From positions 608,196,198-608,260,197 of the forward strand of contig NC_056730.1 in assembly GCF_019279795.1 (NCBI RefSeq): a DNA stretch of 64,000 bases, given 5' to 3'. Made by a program: the position numbers and the translations under genes. The DNA comes from Protopterus annectens. Taxonomy: Eukaryota > Chordata > Ceratodontiformes > Protopteridae. Within the stretch, counting starts at the first letter, position 1. Every line of letters begins with the position of its first letter. This document shows positions 44,040-55,300 of the stretch, piece after piece. Below the pieces are notes generated by a model that was given only the letters and a program-made list of their open reading frames with translations, had not been told where the DNA came from and did no database searches.

Positions 44040-44770
44040 CAAGGGCCCTCACATGCAGATTAACTAAGGCACTTTTTTTAAGCAGTTGTAAGCGGGTTTG
44101 TGCAGGTTTGCGTGAAGCTTAGCAATACTTAGCTAAGCGCACACATGCACACACTTGCGCAAACCTGCTAACGACTGCTTAAAAGTGCTTACTCCCGCTT
44201 ACCCTCGCGCTAATTTCTTTGAAAGAAAAGAAAATGGGGTGATAAGAAAGTGGTGAAAAAGGGGCACAAAGAGGGTAAGACAGTAGGGAAAACAGCTAGG
44301 GATGTGCAGGACAGGTGTAGGGAAGGTCCATAGCTGCCCATTTCTTTAACAGCAACAGCTGTGCATATACTAGGAATTTGGCAGGAACTTTGAAACCTTC
44401 AACTCCTGAGAGAGAGGTGAGGACAACAAAGTATGTTGTACTGCCAATTAAATTTCAGATTATGTGTCCAGTGGACATGTGTGCAAAATGGGCAGCTATG
44501 TATGGGGCGTAATTTTTTTTGTGGGAGCAGATTGCCCATTTTTTTTTTCAGGTGAGAGAGGAATGTGGGGTAGGGGAAGTAGGTATATTTGGGGAGGTAG
44601 GTTGGGGAGGTGCACAGACAAGACAAACAAGACGCATACAGGGGCGGAATATGACACGTGGTGGGTGAACACCATTGACGGGAAGGATGTTTGGAAATCG
44701 CAAGTCCATGAGCCTACATATGGCAACAGTGGAACTGAGATCCCCACCCATGGGCAGTCACCACATATTC
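44040..44770 (-). mobile_element. Harbinger-family end with terminal hairpin (copy 3)
   Basis: The minus strand of 44240-44770 matches the landmarks of the 6.84-8.03 kb block: CTTGTTTGTCTTGTC, CTCTCACC, AAAAATGGGCA, CCCCATACATAGCTGCCCAT, ACACATG, and CCTGCACATCCCTAGCTGTT. Beyond that, 44066-44191 forms an inverted repeat: left arm 44066-44106, right arm 44155-44190, about 36-40 bp with mismatches. It contains TAAGC/GCTTA motifs like the subterminal arrays at 27.98 and 52.5 kb. I interpret this as the true element end, absent from the copies at 7.8 and 11.1 kb. Confidence 0.65.
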
Positions 44771-44883
44771 ATAGTCAAAAACATATTTTTTAACTTTTAA
44801 ACTATAGCAAACTATATATACTCCCTTTGCTACAGTTTAGACAATACATGGAGTGGTATAGCACTCTAGTTTGACGGCAAATT

Positions 44884-44911
44884 CAATACTGGCTTTTAAA
44901 AGCCAGTATTG
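44884..44911. repeat. Perfect 28-bp palindrome
   Basis: The 14-nt half CAATACTGGCTTTT is followed directly by its exact reverse complement, with no spacer. Function unknown. Confidence 0.97.
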
Positions 44912-45052
44912 CATTAATGGAAGATCTGGAGCCATTTATTGCACCCCCCACAGCACTTTGCACCTAGGGCAGTTGCTCGTCTTGCCTCACCCTAGCAATG
45001 CTACTGAGGAAATATATAGTGGAAAACATACACTTATATTGTATAACTGTAT

Positions 45053-45230
45053 AAACTATTGTATACATAAGCAATAACTAATGATGTGGTATGGTATAGT
45101 GAAGATTTACCCATGGCTGGCATGGTTTAATCATGAGGGGGAAGCCCGAGTGATTGAATAAAGCCAACCATGGGTAAATTTCAATATACAACAACCACGG
45201 AGTTGGTTATTGCTATTATACAATGACATT
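45053..45230. mobile_element. Foldback element with about 65-bp arms
   Basis: Left arm about 45053-45121 and right arm about 45163-45230 are inverted copies. Shared words are TTGTATA, AGCAATAAC, TTTACCCATGG and TGGC. The inner 16 bp (45106-45121 against 45163-45178) have one mismatch. The loop is 41 bp. No ORF. Confidence 0.8.
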
Positions 45231-45620
45231 ATTTAAGAAAAAAATACTTACGTTTCTTAAATAATGTCTTTGTATAATGGCACATTACTGTTCTTCTGCC
45301 GGTGGTGGTATTCTGCTTCCTTGTGTTGATGTACTGTGCATGTGTATGGGACTTGTGTTCCTATGCATACCCAGTACATCAATGCTTTGAAATGGAAGCA
45401 ATGAAGAAAAGAAAGTCTCATTGCTCCGTTTTTTTTTTTTATTTATTAAAAAAAAGGTTTTGGACACTTTATACCAACGGAAAAAAATCTGGGCGACTGG
45501 ACCTTTTTCCGTTGGTATATTGTGGGATTTACAATGGGCACGCTGGCCAATCAGTGTGCACATTTTGGAATATTAATAGGGAGTCATTGTATAATTTACA
45601 ATATCCAAAATATGCTTTGC
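45215..45620. mobile_element. Hairpin cluster sharing ends with the foldback element
   Basis: 45215-45240 and 45253-45278 are 26-bp inverted arms with one mismatch and a 12-nt loop. 45471-45485 and 45504-45518 are perfect 15-bp arms (ATACCAACGGAAAAA). The end word ATTATACAATGAC at 45215 is repeated inverted as GTCATTGTATAAT at about 45572-45584. Possibly nested or tandem MITEs. Confidence 0.7.
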
Positions 45621-45947
45621 TAAGATGATTTAACTTTGCAATAGCCTTTCTATGGTTACAAGTACAAAAATGAGAATAAAATGACCCTTTCTGAAGTTCA
45701 TATTGCAACAGCTTTACAGTTCAGTAAAATTGTTTTACATGATAGGTGGGATTACAAGTAGTTTAAATTCATTTTACATGTATTACATTTACTCCGTTTG
45801 TTTTACTGTAACTGTGTTCCTCTCACATCCTTTTGTCAGCATTGTCTTTTTATTTTGTTCATGTGTCTCTAAGTGGACAGGATTACTTCTACAGCTAACA
45901 ATAAGTTTAATTACTGTTGTTTGTGCACTAATCTACTGATATATCTA

Positions 45948-46003
<56 letters not shown>

Positions 46004-46715
46004 CACTTTTCTCATTAAGCGTCACCCTCCTCTTAATTATATAATTATATAATTCAAGTTGCCTTTGCCTTGTATTGTGCTGTCTGCTCATGCTTACATA
46101 CTGGATTTGTGTGTATACACAACCTGTTGCTTATAATGTGTGCTCGAGTCTCTGTACACTTCACCATGGCCACCAACAGGTGTTTGGGCCATGAAAAGGT
46201 GCTGCTGAACATATAGCTGTGCTTAATGGCTTGCATATTTGATGAGCACTGCTGTCCATTGCTCTAACATGCACGAAGCATGTAGGCATAGCATGATATG
46301 TACATGCAAGTTAATGAATCCTCACTATGGTCATATTACAAGAGTACTAACTTCATTGTGTTTCTATCTTTTGTAAGTTAACCATAAACTAGCTTTTTGA
46401 GGCATTTTTCAAATAATTTGCTTCTTAAAGTGAAATGTAAATGAAGTACATGTCTAGCACCACAGTTAAGCTATTAAAATGATGTACTGCAGATAGCAAT
46501 CAAGGGTAGAAACTCTTGCAAAATAAAATAAAATGAAATAAAATAAAATATTCATTTTTGAGATTAGTCTTTTTAACACATGTATGTAGTGCATGCATTA
46601 CAAAAAACTAACACATATATGAAGTATACATAGTATCACAATATATAGCCCATGTAATTAGTTCCTTAGAGACAGCTATAAAACCTTTCACAACATATTC
46701 ATTGTAATAATCGTA
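45621..46715. other. Gene-free stretch with (TA)n
   Basis: Contains a TA tract at about 45939-45997 and a TAAAA/GAAATAAAA-rich tract at 46523-46550. No gene seen. Confidence 0.6.
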
Positions 46716-46721
46716 ATTCAT

Positions 46722-47490
46722 AGGTTCTTAGGTTAATAAGAGATTTCTAGGCTAGCCATATTTAACCCAAGTTGAAGGGGTCAGGGAAGGGCTTTGTAAC
46801 TGGGACAAATGCCTTGGCCAGGTCATGGTAGGTGGTGTGCATAGTCTTTCCCTCATCCAAGGCCTTGGCGACTTTTTCAAAGAAGTCAACTAGATTTAAC
46901 AGACATGGTCTACTCTTAATGAATTTTTACTGGGTGGGGTCCAGAATCTGAAGATTACCTATGCCCTTGTTCATAAGGTCTATGATGATTCTTTTCATGG
47001 CCTTACAGATAAGGTTAGTCAGGCCTGTGGGTCTAAAATTCTCTGGCTCAATTGATGATCCCACCTTGTGCAGAAGAATTACTGCTGCTGCCCTCCATTC
47101 TGCTGGAACATAGCCTGTCGGGAGGCTGTGGTTAAATAGGGATCCAAGTGGGTCTGCTAGGTAACCTGGGATGTTGTCAAGGTACACTGATGCTGTGTTT
47201 TTGGCATTAGACAATGCAGAGATGACCTGCTCTCTTGATATAATAGGCTGAGCAATGTCAGCAAGTTTACTTTGGGGGATGACCTTTGGAACGGGGAGTG
47301 AAGTTTGATCCAAATTTGTGTGCTAGATGGCTGTCCATTTCCTCTGGTTGAGTATAGGTGGTGCCATCCACAATCAACTGTGCACAAAGCTAGGTATTCC
47401 CCTGAAGATTTCAGATGTAGTTAAAAAAATTATATGATTCCTGGGAGTTTTGGGGTAATTTAATCTCACCACCATCAATGCCATGCAATT
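46722..47490 (-). mobile_element. CR1-type LINE fragment G (pre-RT and RT palm), inverted relative to H
   Basis: The minus strand reads the pre-RT linker (FFNYI, GNT, LCAQLIVDGTTYTQPEEM), then STQIWIKLHSPFQR. The open segment 47313 to 46927 follows, with LADIAQPIISREQVISALSN, LPTGYVPAEWRAAAVILLHK and SIEPENFRPTGLTNLICKAM. It then continues KSRPCLLNLVDFFEKVAKAL to HDLAKAFV at about 46805. Left of that, 46722-46800 resembles a CR1 3' end with AGGTTCTTAGGTT. The FADD box and later region are missing; they occur in fragment H in the opposite orientation. Confidence 0.85.
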
Positions 47491-47608
47491 TTCCACCCTA
47501 TGGTTCTGTCCCATTACATGCACTCTTTCCAAGTAGTGTTAGGGTACACTAAGGATGGTAGGTTTGTATTAGATGACTATTTAAATCATGATCATTGATT
47601 AAGTGATA

Positions 47609-48775
47609 CTATTCCCCACTCGGGCATAATAGATAAACTGTCTCAACTAGGCATCAATCTGTATGTTACCAGATGGGTAGCTAACTGGCTCACTCATAGA
47701 AAAACCTAGTCAGGATAGGGGAAGCCACCTCAATCAGTAGACCCATAATGAGCGGCATACCCCAGGGCTCGGTCTTAGGGTCTCTGTTATTTGGGATATA
47801 CTTTTCCGAGGTGCAGACCAAAACCAGTGGGCTATGGCTGACCAAGTTTGCAGATGACTGCAAGCTGGGCGCAGTCATCAATTCCCCTAGTGATGTGGAC
47901 ATCCGCCAAGACAGTCTCACCCAAACAAATGACTGATGCCAGAAACATGGCCTCAAGCTGAATTCCAAAAAATGCATCATCATCCTCTTTGTGGAGAGAG
48001 ACATCCCCACAAATTATCACATTAATATCAACGTCCTAAGCATGCAATCAGTCATGAGAGATTTGGGCATTCAGGTTGAGCAACCTGACTTTTGACCACC
48101 AATGTTGCTTCCATTGTAAGGAAAGGTTTCTACTTGGCCCACCTAATAAGTAAGGGTGTATCATCCAAGGACAAGGAAGTCATAACATCCCTGTATTATT
48201 CCCTTATAAGGCCCATTATTGAGTACAACATCCCTTTCGGCATGTACCTTGCAAAGCACATGCTGCAGTTGGGGAGACCACAGAGGTTCCTCACCAGGAG
48301 AATCCAGGGCCTCAAACATCTACCATGCACAGATAGGCTAAAAGCCCTATCCCTCTACTCAATTTCATACAGACTCCTCAGAGGTGACCTCTGTCTGGCA
48401 TACAAGGTGATCTCAGACCTCGCCTTGATAGGACTGCTGCATATCTGCAAGTCAAGCTCCACTCAAGTAACCCATACACGTGACCTCAGTCTGGTCTGTG
48501 ACATCAGTAGGACTTGGTGGAATAGATTAGTGTTCCAGAGAGTCCCCCATCTGTGGAACAGACTCCCTCTCCAAGTCAGAGTACCTCATTATCCCTTTTT
48601 AAGCACAACCTGGATAACTGGATGGGAAACAGGAAATATACCCCTGGGATTCCACCTGTGTCCCTGTTGGACAGGGGCTTTGGGTACTGACTTGTCTAAA
48701 CATGGGATAAACTCTTGGCTATGCTTATAAGGGTCTCAGGGCCAGTAGCCTAGTAACTTCCTATGATCCGATGAT
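47609..48775 (+). mobile_element. CR1-type LINE fragment H (RT palm to 3' end)
   Basis: Begins exactly at IPHSGIIDKLSQLGINLYVT. It then has motif B SGIPQGSVLGSLLFGIYFSE (47751-47810), the catalytic segment TKFADDCKLGAV (about 47839-47875) and GLKLNSKKCIIILF. After a frameshift near 48090, a 212-codon open segment (48092-48730) carries SIVRKGFYLAHLISKGVSSK, RPQRFLTRRIQGLKHLPCTD and YRLLRGDLCLAYKVISDLAL. It ends at about 48775 in CCTATGATC/CGATGATC, a degraded terminal repeat. Among the better-preserved 3' halves. Confidence 0.9.
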
Positions 48776-49790
48776 CTTATAAGTCTAACAACAGAGATTG
48801 CATCTGATGGTAAAGTTGGTAAACAAGAACTAAAAATATAAAAAGTTGCATTGAGATAAGTATGCAGTATAACAGAAAGGTATGTGCATTCAAGATATTT
48901 TACTACAGTTCTAAAAGAGTTGGAAGGCGTAAACCTGAAGGTCTGGGAAGTCACCTGCATCTTTTATGCATCATAAATGTAAACTAATACATTGAGTGAG
49001 GGAAGTACATATTTTATATTGCATTTTGACAGAAAATAAACCATCTACCAATAGGTATTAAGCCTTTATAGCAGAAAGGATACTTTCCTGTCTGATTTTG
49101 TAATATGACTCCTTTTGTTTTTATACTATCATGCAAATAAATTGGTATTTTGTATGTTAGAAACAGGAAATGTGCAAGTTAGCATTATGTACCATTTAAA
49201 AAAATGCTCCCTAACAATTTTGTGTTAATAGTTTCGGCTCATAGTGTCAACCTATTCATCTTAGAATAATAATTGATCCAGAAATGTATTGTATGTATAT
49301 ACTTGTATAGCTAATGTAGATAATAGATGCCATATATGTTTTTGTACTTCTAGTCCAAAATCACCTATATGGATGGAAATATGTGACAGCAGTATAGCAG
49401 ATTGTGAAGCAAGGTCTTCTCTATTATGTTTTATAAACTTGGTATAAATATGCCGAACATTATTATTCAATAACTCAAAATATAATTAAAAATATAGCAA
49501 GCCACAAAACTTGAAAGGACTGTGGCACCAATGTATACAAAGCATGCAAATAACAAATAAAACTTATTGCATGGAGCATCATGTTGTAGGCTTCAGTGCT
49601 TTCATCCCACTTGGCTTGAGACTTCTTCAAAGCAAAATTAGATCTAATAAGGAGAATGTATATGTGTCTTTCGGCTTTTCCCAGTTAGGGGTCAGCACAG
49701 CAGAACTCCAGTCCACTAAGGATTGGTAGTTGATTTTTACATGCCGAGTTACCAGTCCTGGTGCACAACCTTCAACAAAGGTACGCCCAT
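48776..49790. other. Gene-free stretch
   Basis: No supported feature. Confidence 0.5.
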
Positions 49791-49794
49791 TCAT

Positions 49795-49895
49795 GCATGT
49801 CTCCACGCAGAAGACGTTCTAGCTGAGAATCAAACCAGACAACGTCTTACTGTGAGGCGAAAATGCTACCGCAGCACCACCACTGCGGGAATAAG
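49795..49895 (-). mobile_element. tRNA-derived SINE fragment, widespread vertebrate type
   Basis: The minus strand reads GCAGTGGTGGTGCTGCGGTA, GCATTTTCGCCTCACAGTAA and GGTTTGATTCTC, then a GTCTTCTGCGTGGAGACATG-like segment. The combination of GCCTCACAG before the B box and GTGGAG...CATG after it is a common arrangement in vertebrate tRNA-derived SINEs (V-SINE-like). The 3' body is missing. Confidence 0.65.
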
Positions 49896-51428
49896 TAGAA
49901 TGTATATACATTGCACAAATAATATGTCACATTGAACATTCAACAGAAACATGTTATAATAAATCCAGGTGCTGTACGCAAAGTACAATCAATGATAAAA
50001 ATGTGCACACAAAATTATTTTACTCCCCTTAAGTGCAAATAGTATTTAATATTTTGATAAGAAATTATAACTGTTTTGTACTTATATAAACTGCTAATAT
50101 GTATAATAGCATTGCCACTTTAAGAAATAATGTAGTATTAGTATCAAGGTTATTTTAAGGAATGTTGCATCCCTGAATGCATTGAGTCTGTTTTGACAGT
50201 TGTTACAGTATTTGTGATGAGCTAAAAAGCTAACATCATTATTGCTTTGTTACCATTTTGAGTAACATTAAAAGTCTGATTTACCTTGCTATTATTTAGG
50301 CTACCGATGAATGTGACTGGATAACTAAAGCTGCACATTATGATATACTGTCAGAAGTGGGATAATTTCAAGAAAGAAGTGACACACCGACCCCATGGAC
50401 AAAATTAGGAAAAAGGGGTTATGGATGGATGTATGGATAGAATAGCAACAGCAACATTTCAGACCAGAAAACTACAAAACCGAGTCAGGCAAATGTCATC
50501 AAGTTCAGAGTAAGCCATTTTTACTGAGAATTAGTATAGTTTTACATTGCAAATTGAATATTTTACCGAATTCAGCCATTTAGCCCTAGAAAATGATCTT
50601 TCCTTGGATATGACAACATTTAAAAGACAGGAGCTGTTTGACTTTAGGAAGCCATTTGCCTGACCAGCATGGAGGCAGAAGTTCAAACATTTCTGGACTG
50701 TAGTTAAGTTAAACAAAGAAACCAAAACATTTCAAATAACCACTTTATTATATGCCATGGGCAAGGAAGTAAAGGAAATATATAATTTGTTTTCATTCTC
50801 AGAGGGCCAGAGTGCTACCTATGAGTTAAATAATTAATAAGCCCAATGAACATTTTGAGCTCAAAAAGATATTATGCATGAAAGGACATGCTTCTATAGA
50901 TGTGCTTAAGCTACATATTTAAATGCTGAAGCTTTTGTGAGGTGCATATGTGAACAGGTTGAAAGCTGTTGGTTTGATAAAAATAAAACATTAACGGATT
51001 AGAGGCAGAATTGTAATTGGGCTCGCTAATATTGAAGTGTCACAAAAGTTACAATTAAAAGTGATTTTAACTTTGGAATAAAGTACCAGAAATGGCTAGA
51101 CAGGTTAAACTTGTAAAGACAAAAAAAAAAAAAAAATAGTAACTTAAATATGGCAAACAGTGTGTGCGAGATAAACCACAGAGAAAACGGCAAGTTTAAA
51201 TAGGAATATCATACTGGTCAAAACAAGTGAGTGTACAAGGAGATCGAATATACATTTGGCAAATATGCAAGATATAAACATTCACCCAGATTTAATAAAC
51301 TCCATGTAGGAATTGCATTATTCTTACACAGAGTGAATGCTGTCCATGTCTGCATCTTCCTCTCAGCAGCACGCCTTGCATATTAATGAATGATTGCTGA
51401 TGGGGGGAGCCGTGTACACAGATACTGA
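49896..51428. other. Gene-free stretch
   Basis: AT-rich, with an A-run at 51121-51136. No supported feature. Confidence 0.5.
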
Positions 51429-51990
51429 ATGAGTGCTAGGGGGTGTGTTACAGTGCTTGCAGATCTGTAACATGCCCCCTAGACTCTGAATGTGCTGCAC
51501 TGCACTAAAACAATAAAGAAAATGTCCTCAGACACTTTTTTATAAGTTAAATGTATATACGTCACACAGGGGGTGTATAACAGTGTCCACAACACACCCC
51601 CTACACTTTCAAAGTACTGTACAGCACTAAAACAATAAAGAAAGTGTCCTCAGACACTTACATAATAATGTTAAGTGTAATATCACATAGGGGGTGTGTT
51701 ACAGTATCCATAGCACACCCCCTGCATTGTCAAAGTGTCATATGGCACTAAATGATTCAAATAAAGTGTCCTCGGACACTTTTTCATAAGTAAATATATG
51801 TATGTCATACAGGGAGTGTGTAACAGTGTCCACAACACACCCCCCTGCACTTTCAAAGTGCCATACACCACTAAAATGCATAATATTTGTGTGTTCCTGG
51901 CCATTCTGAAAATGTAGCTGTAGGGAGTGTGTTACAGTGACTGTAACACACCCACTGTACTGTCAGAGTGCCATACTGCATGTTAATTAA
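51429..51990 (+). repeat. About 120-bp satellite whose units encode hairpins
   Basis: Units start with GGGGGTGT or GGGAGTGT at 51439, 51569, 51690, 51812 and 51923 (spacings 130, 121, 122 and 111). Each unit opens with a potential hairpin: in unit 3 the arms GGGGGTGTG and CACACCCCC (51690-51698 and 51714-51722); in unit 5 GTGTGTTACAG and its exact complement around TGA (51927-51951). Units 1-3 then have A(A)TAAA followed by a second hairpin, perfect in units 2 and 3 (AAGTGTC/GACACTT, loops CTCA and CTCG). No coding potential. Confidence 0.9.
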
Positions 51991-52139
51991 ATGTTATTTC
52001 CACATTATATGTATTTGTTAATTTTTTTATTTCTTTTTCTTTAAAGTTTAAGCATAGGTTTGCCTGGTGTGGCACTTTGCTCAGCAGTGCTTAAACGTAT
52101 CAAGAATCTATATAGAACTGTATAGCTGACATCTTCACA

Positions 52140-52215
52140 CCCAAGTTAGCTGAGTGGTTAGAGTCATGGCTTCATGCGCAGTAGGTGCACGGTTCAAATA
52201 CCCAAACGGACTATT
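52140..52215 (+). mobile_element. tRNA-derived SINE head
   Basis: A box TAGCTGAGTGG at about 52148 and B box GGTTCAAATAC at about 52191, with tRNA-like spacing and recognisable stem symmetry between. No intact tRNA fold or CCA end, so a SINE head rather than a tRNA gene. Confidence 0.65.
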
Positions 52216-52494
52216 TAGGTTTTACATGGGAAAGCATTTCTATATTAATTTTTATTTTATTTATTTATGTAGTTATTGATATTTGTTAACCAGGGTATTG
52301 TAGCTGGTCCAGAATCCCAGTGTCAGTGGAGATATGAGATGAAAACCACCATTTAAACACAAGTGTCCGATACAGTACAGTCATACCCCAAGGTAACATA
52401 ATGAAAGCACATAGGGGAGGTCATGTAAAGTAAAATGCATACACTTAATAGTAATGTATCAAGAATGAGTAATCAATATCCATTTTTTTTAAAT

Positions 52495-52755
52495 GAAAAA
52501 TCTTGTTTGCCCTTAGCTAAGTTCTGCTAAGCACTGCTAAGCCAAGTCAAGCAATGCTTAAACAGGTCCTGTCTGAGCAATATTTAGCAACACTTAGCTC
52601 TACTTAGAAGGTTTGAGCATTGCTAAGCAGTCCCCTTCTAAGCAGTCCTCAGCTGAGCTAAGAGGATTTGTGCACTGCTAAGCATTTGCCACTTTAAGTA
52701 CTGCTCAACTAAGCTTAGAGGATTTGTGCACTGCTGAACTGTGCTTAGCATTTTT
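52495..52755. repeat. Harbinger subterminal motif array (TGCTAAGC type)
   Basis: About 15 occurrences of the core GCTAAG/CTTAGC or one-mismatch forms, in both orientations, over 260 bp. Located directly upstream of a Myb-like gene, as expected for the end of a Harbinger element. Confidence 0.75.
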
Positions 52756-53315
52756 AAAAAATGGTCCAAAGGTGGCAAAAGGGCAGAAAAATGACCTTAT
52801 TCAAACTGCACAAGCAGGAATACAGGGAGAACCTGTTAGAATTTGATCCATGCAGGAACTATGGCAGGTGCTGGAGAGGGAACGTGCTTTTGGGTGCAGT
52901 GCTGAGTCATGTTGGAGTTCAGGGTCATGTCTGGCCTCTTTGTTAAAAACTATGATGACAGACTGCTAAAGGGCTAGTACCAGGGCCAAAAATACAAGTC
53001 TGAGGCCTGGGACCATTTAGCATGTGAGCTCACCAATGCCACTGGAATCCCCCACACTAGTGAACAGGTCCATCATCATTCTAATGACTTGAAGTGGAAG
53101 AAGGAGGTGCTCTTGGCCCAATGGATCCAAGATGCTCATGCCCAGAATGCCCCAGAAGTTTGTAAGTATATCAACTGGTGATTTATCAAATTGAAATATG
53201 AATATCTGATAGATAGGTATGCATAATGGTGTGTCCCCCCTCCCGACTGCAGAGGTCAGGGCTCATAACATTGAGGCCCACACTGGGCATCTGGTGAGGC
53301 TGCACCAACAGTACA

Positions 53316-55300
53316 GTGAGTACAGATTTGTCTTGCAATATATAGTACAATAAATAAGAAAGTGTAATTGTCTGCTGCCATTAGGTATAGTGTGTTCTGA
53401 CTGTAATGAATAAATGTGTTGTTAGACCCACACTGATATACATGACTAATGCCAAATACTGTGCAATACAGATGAAGGCAGAAAACAAGCTACTATTTAT
53501 GAAAGAAGGACAATACTGTAGTAATACTGTGTAGGAATGAATCTGGTAATAAAGTAGGCTGCGATTGCTACTGTGAAGGGAATAAATTATTTTCATTCAT
53601 CATCTACAGGATATGCAGTACAACTGAATTTAGAATTTTGAATGTAATAAACCACTGTATCATGTCACCCTCAATAAAAGTTACTTCCACAAACTGTTGT
53701 GTTTATTCTGGTCTCTTGTTAAAGAAATACAGTTGTACAGGTGCTACACAGCAAATATGGCTATGAGACCATGCACTTAGTAAGGTTTGGCCGATAACCA
53801 ACTGTTATGCTAAACTGTAGATGTGGACCTGTAAAACAAGATACAATGGAATTTGATATATGTTCTACACTAAGATCTGAACCTTGAATAATAATGTATA
53901 ATGTATTATAGTGTGTTCCCTGCAGCATTGTCTTGTGTTAACCTTTGCATTTCAGCTACATGTAGTCCTGAATGTAGGTATGCTAATGCAGGCAAGTATG
54001 CGACTGCAATAGGTGGAGACTGCAAATATATGATGTGCAAATGTATATGGGTCGGGTATGCAACCCAGAAACCCTGCTATGGTCTGTACAGATCACACAT
54101 ACTCACATCTGCTAGGGGTTAAATGTGTACACCTGTATTCAACGTAGTAATACACAGTTCACTAGCAATCTATTATGCATGAATCTCATGCATGTATGTG
54201 CAACTGTCACTACAGTCTTCCTTGACAATCTACTTATATTACAAGGTCAGAGTTTGTAACCAAGTGATTTTTATACAGATATCAGTCACACAACCAACAG
54301 CAGTGTCGCAGTAGCTCAGAGTGGTAAGAAATTGATATATTGTTCATTTGTGCACACACAGACCACATTTTGAATCCAGGGAGTGATCCTAAGATGTGTT
54401 TATAGTTACACACAAGTAATCCTGACTATTTGTAGAATTAGTCAGGAAGTGTTATCAGATATTTTCTCTACAGGGATTACAGGTAAAGAAATATTTGTAT
54501 TAGCTGTATGAAGGGTATACTAATAAACTGTGTACAAATGTACTAGTGTCCAACCCCATGCCTGCAAATGACAGCAGGATAGGTATATACACCATGCACT
54601 CATCCCAATACATGTCTCTAAAGTGTCACACTGTCATGGCTAGTGATCACTGTTGCTAATAACCTTGGACTCAGATATAAATCCAGTTGAAGTATGCCAG
54701 TACAACACTCACACAACATCAGTGCAAGGTACACCTTGTTAGTCATGTATGTAACCCTGACATGTATGAGTCCCCTCTAGTTATGTACCTAGAGTTCTTA
54801 CAGCTTACCCCATATCATTCCAGGTTAACAGCTACAGGAGCTATAGGCCAAAGGTAGATGTGAAGTAAGCACAGACCTGCAGAGTACTTAGCAGTACTGT
54901 TGTGAAAAATATAGCATATACAGTTGGTAATGAGCTGTTTTTCTCTCACCCACCCCTTATCTGCATTACTAATTATTATTCATATTCTATGGGTATGTTG
55001 TTCTCAAACCCTAATGTTGGGACTTGTGTTGTATTATTGTTCATATATTTCAGTGGTTGCATATTAACATACCTTGTTGAAATTCCACTGTTGGTGGCTT
55101 GTTGCCACAACTGTTACTGGCATGCTGTTATAATAATGACTGTTATTCCATTTATGCATGCCCTCCATTTGATATGCAATTTTTAAATTCTATTGTTCTG
55201 GGTTAATTGGAATACCTATGCATGCTGTTATGACTAATGTTGAAATGTTTTGTTCGTGACTAACCAATACACTTTTACAAACCTCAACATCATAGCATGT
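53316..55300 (+). other. Intron-like stretch of the second Myb-like gene
   Basis: No coding signal. A tRNA-like SINE head is at 54308-54388. 54945-55100 shares CACCC(A)CCCCTTATCT with the block at 6850, supporting a common Harbinger origin. Confidence 0.45.
54308..54388 (+). mobile_element. tRNA-like SINE head
   Basis: A box TAGCTCAGAGTGG at about 54313 and a weak B box CATTTTGAATCC at about 54366. Confidence 0.5.

Noticed and set aside
44399..44793. Overlapping ORFs of 75-109 codons around 44.4-44.8 kb as a host gene
   Set aside because: The DNA matches the non-coding part of the Harbinger-related blocks at 7.4 and 10.8 kb in reverse, and no frame is conserved among the copies.
44913..45077. 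ORF 44871-45077 as a protein-coding exon
   Set aside because: It begins inside the 28-bp palindrome and has no detectable domain or splice context.
51642..51782. Histone mRNA 3' stem-loop
   Set aside because: Stem size and 4-nt loop are similar, but the conserved histone stem-loop sequence and downstream purine-rich element are absent and there is no histone ORF.
51429..51990. CRISPR array (regular 120-bp repeats)
   Set aside because: Repeat plus spacer is far too long, there are no constant repeats with unique spacers, and the context is vertebrate.
52140..52215. A functional tRNA gene
   Set aside because: A and B boxes are present but acceptor and anticodon stems do not pair well and the B box is imperfect. 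A SINE head is the simpler reading. The same holds for 43955, 49795 and 54308.
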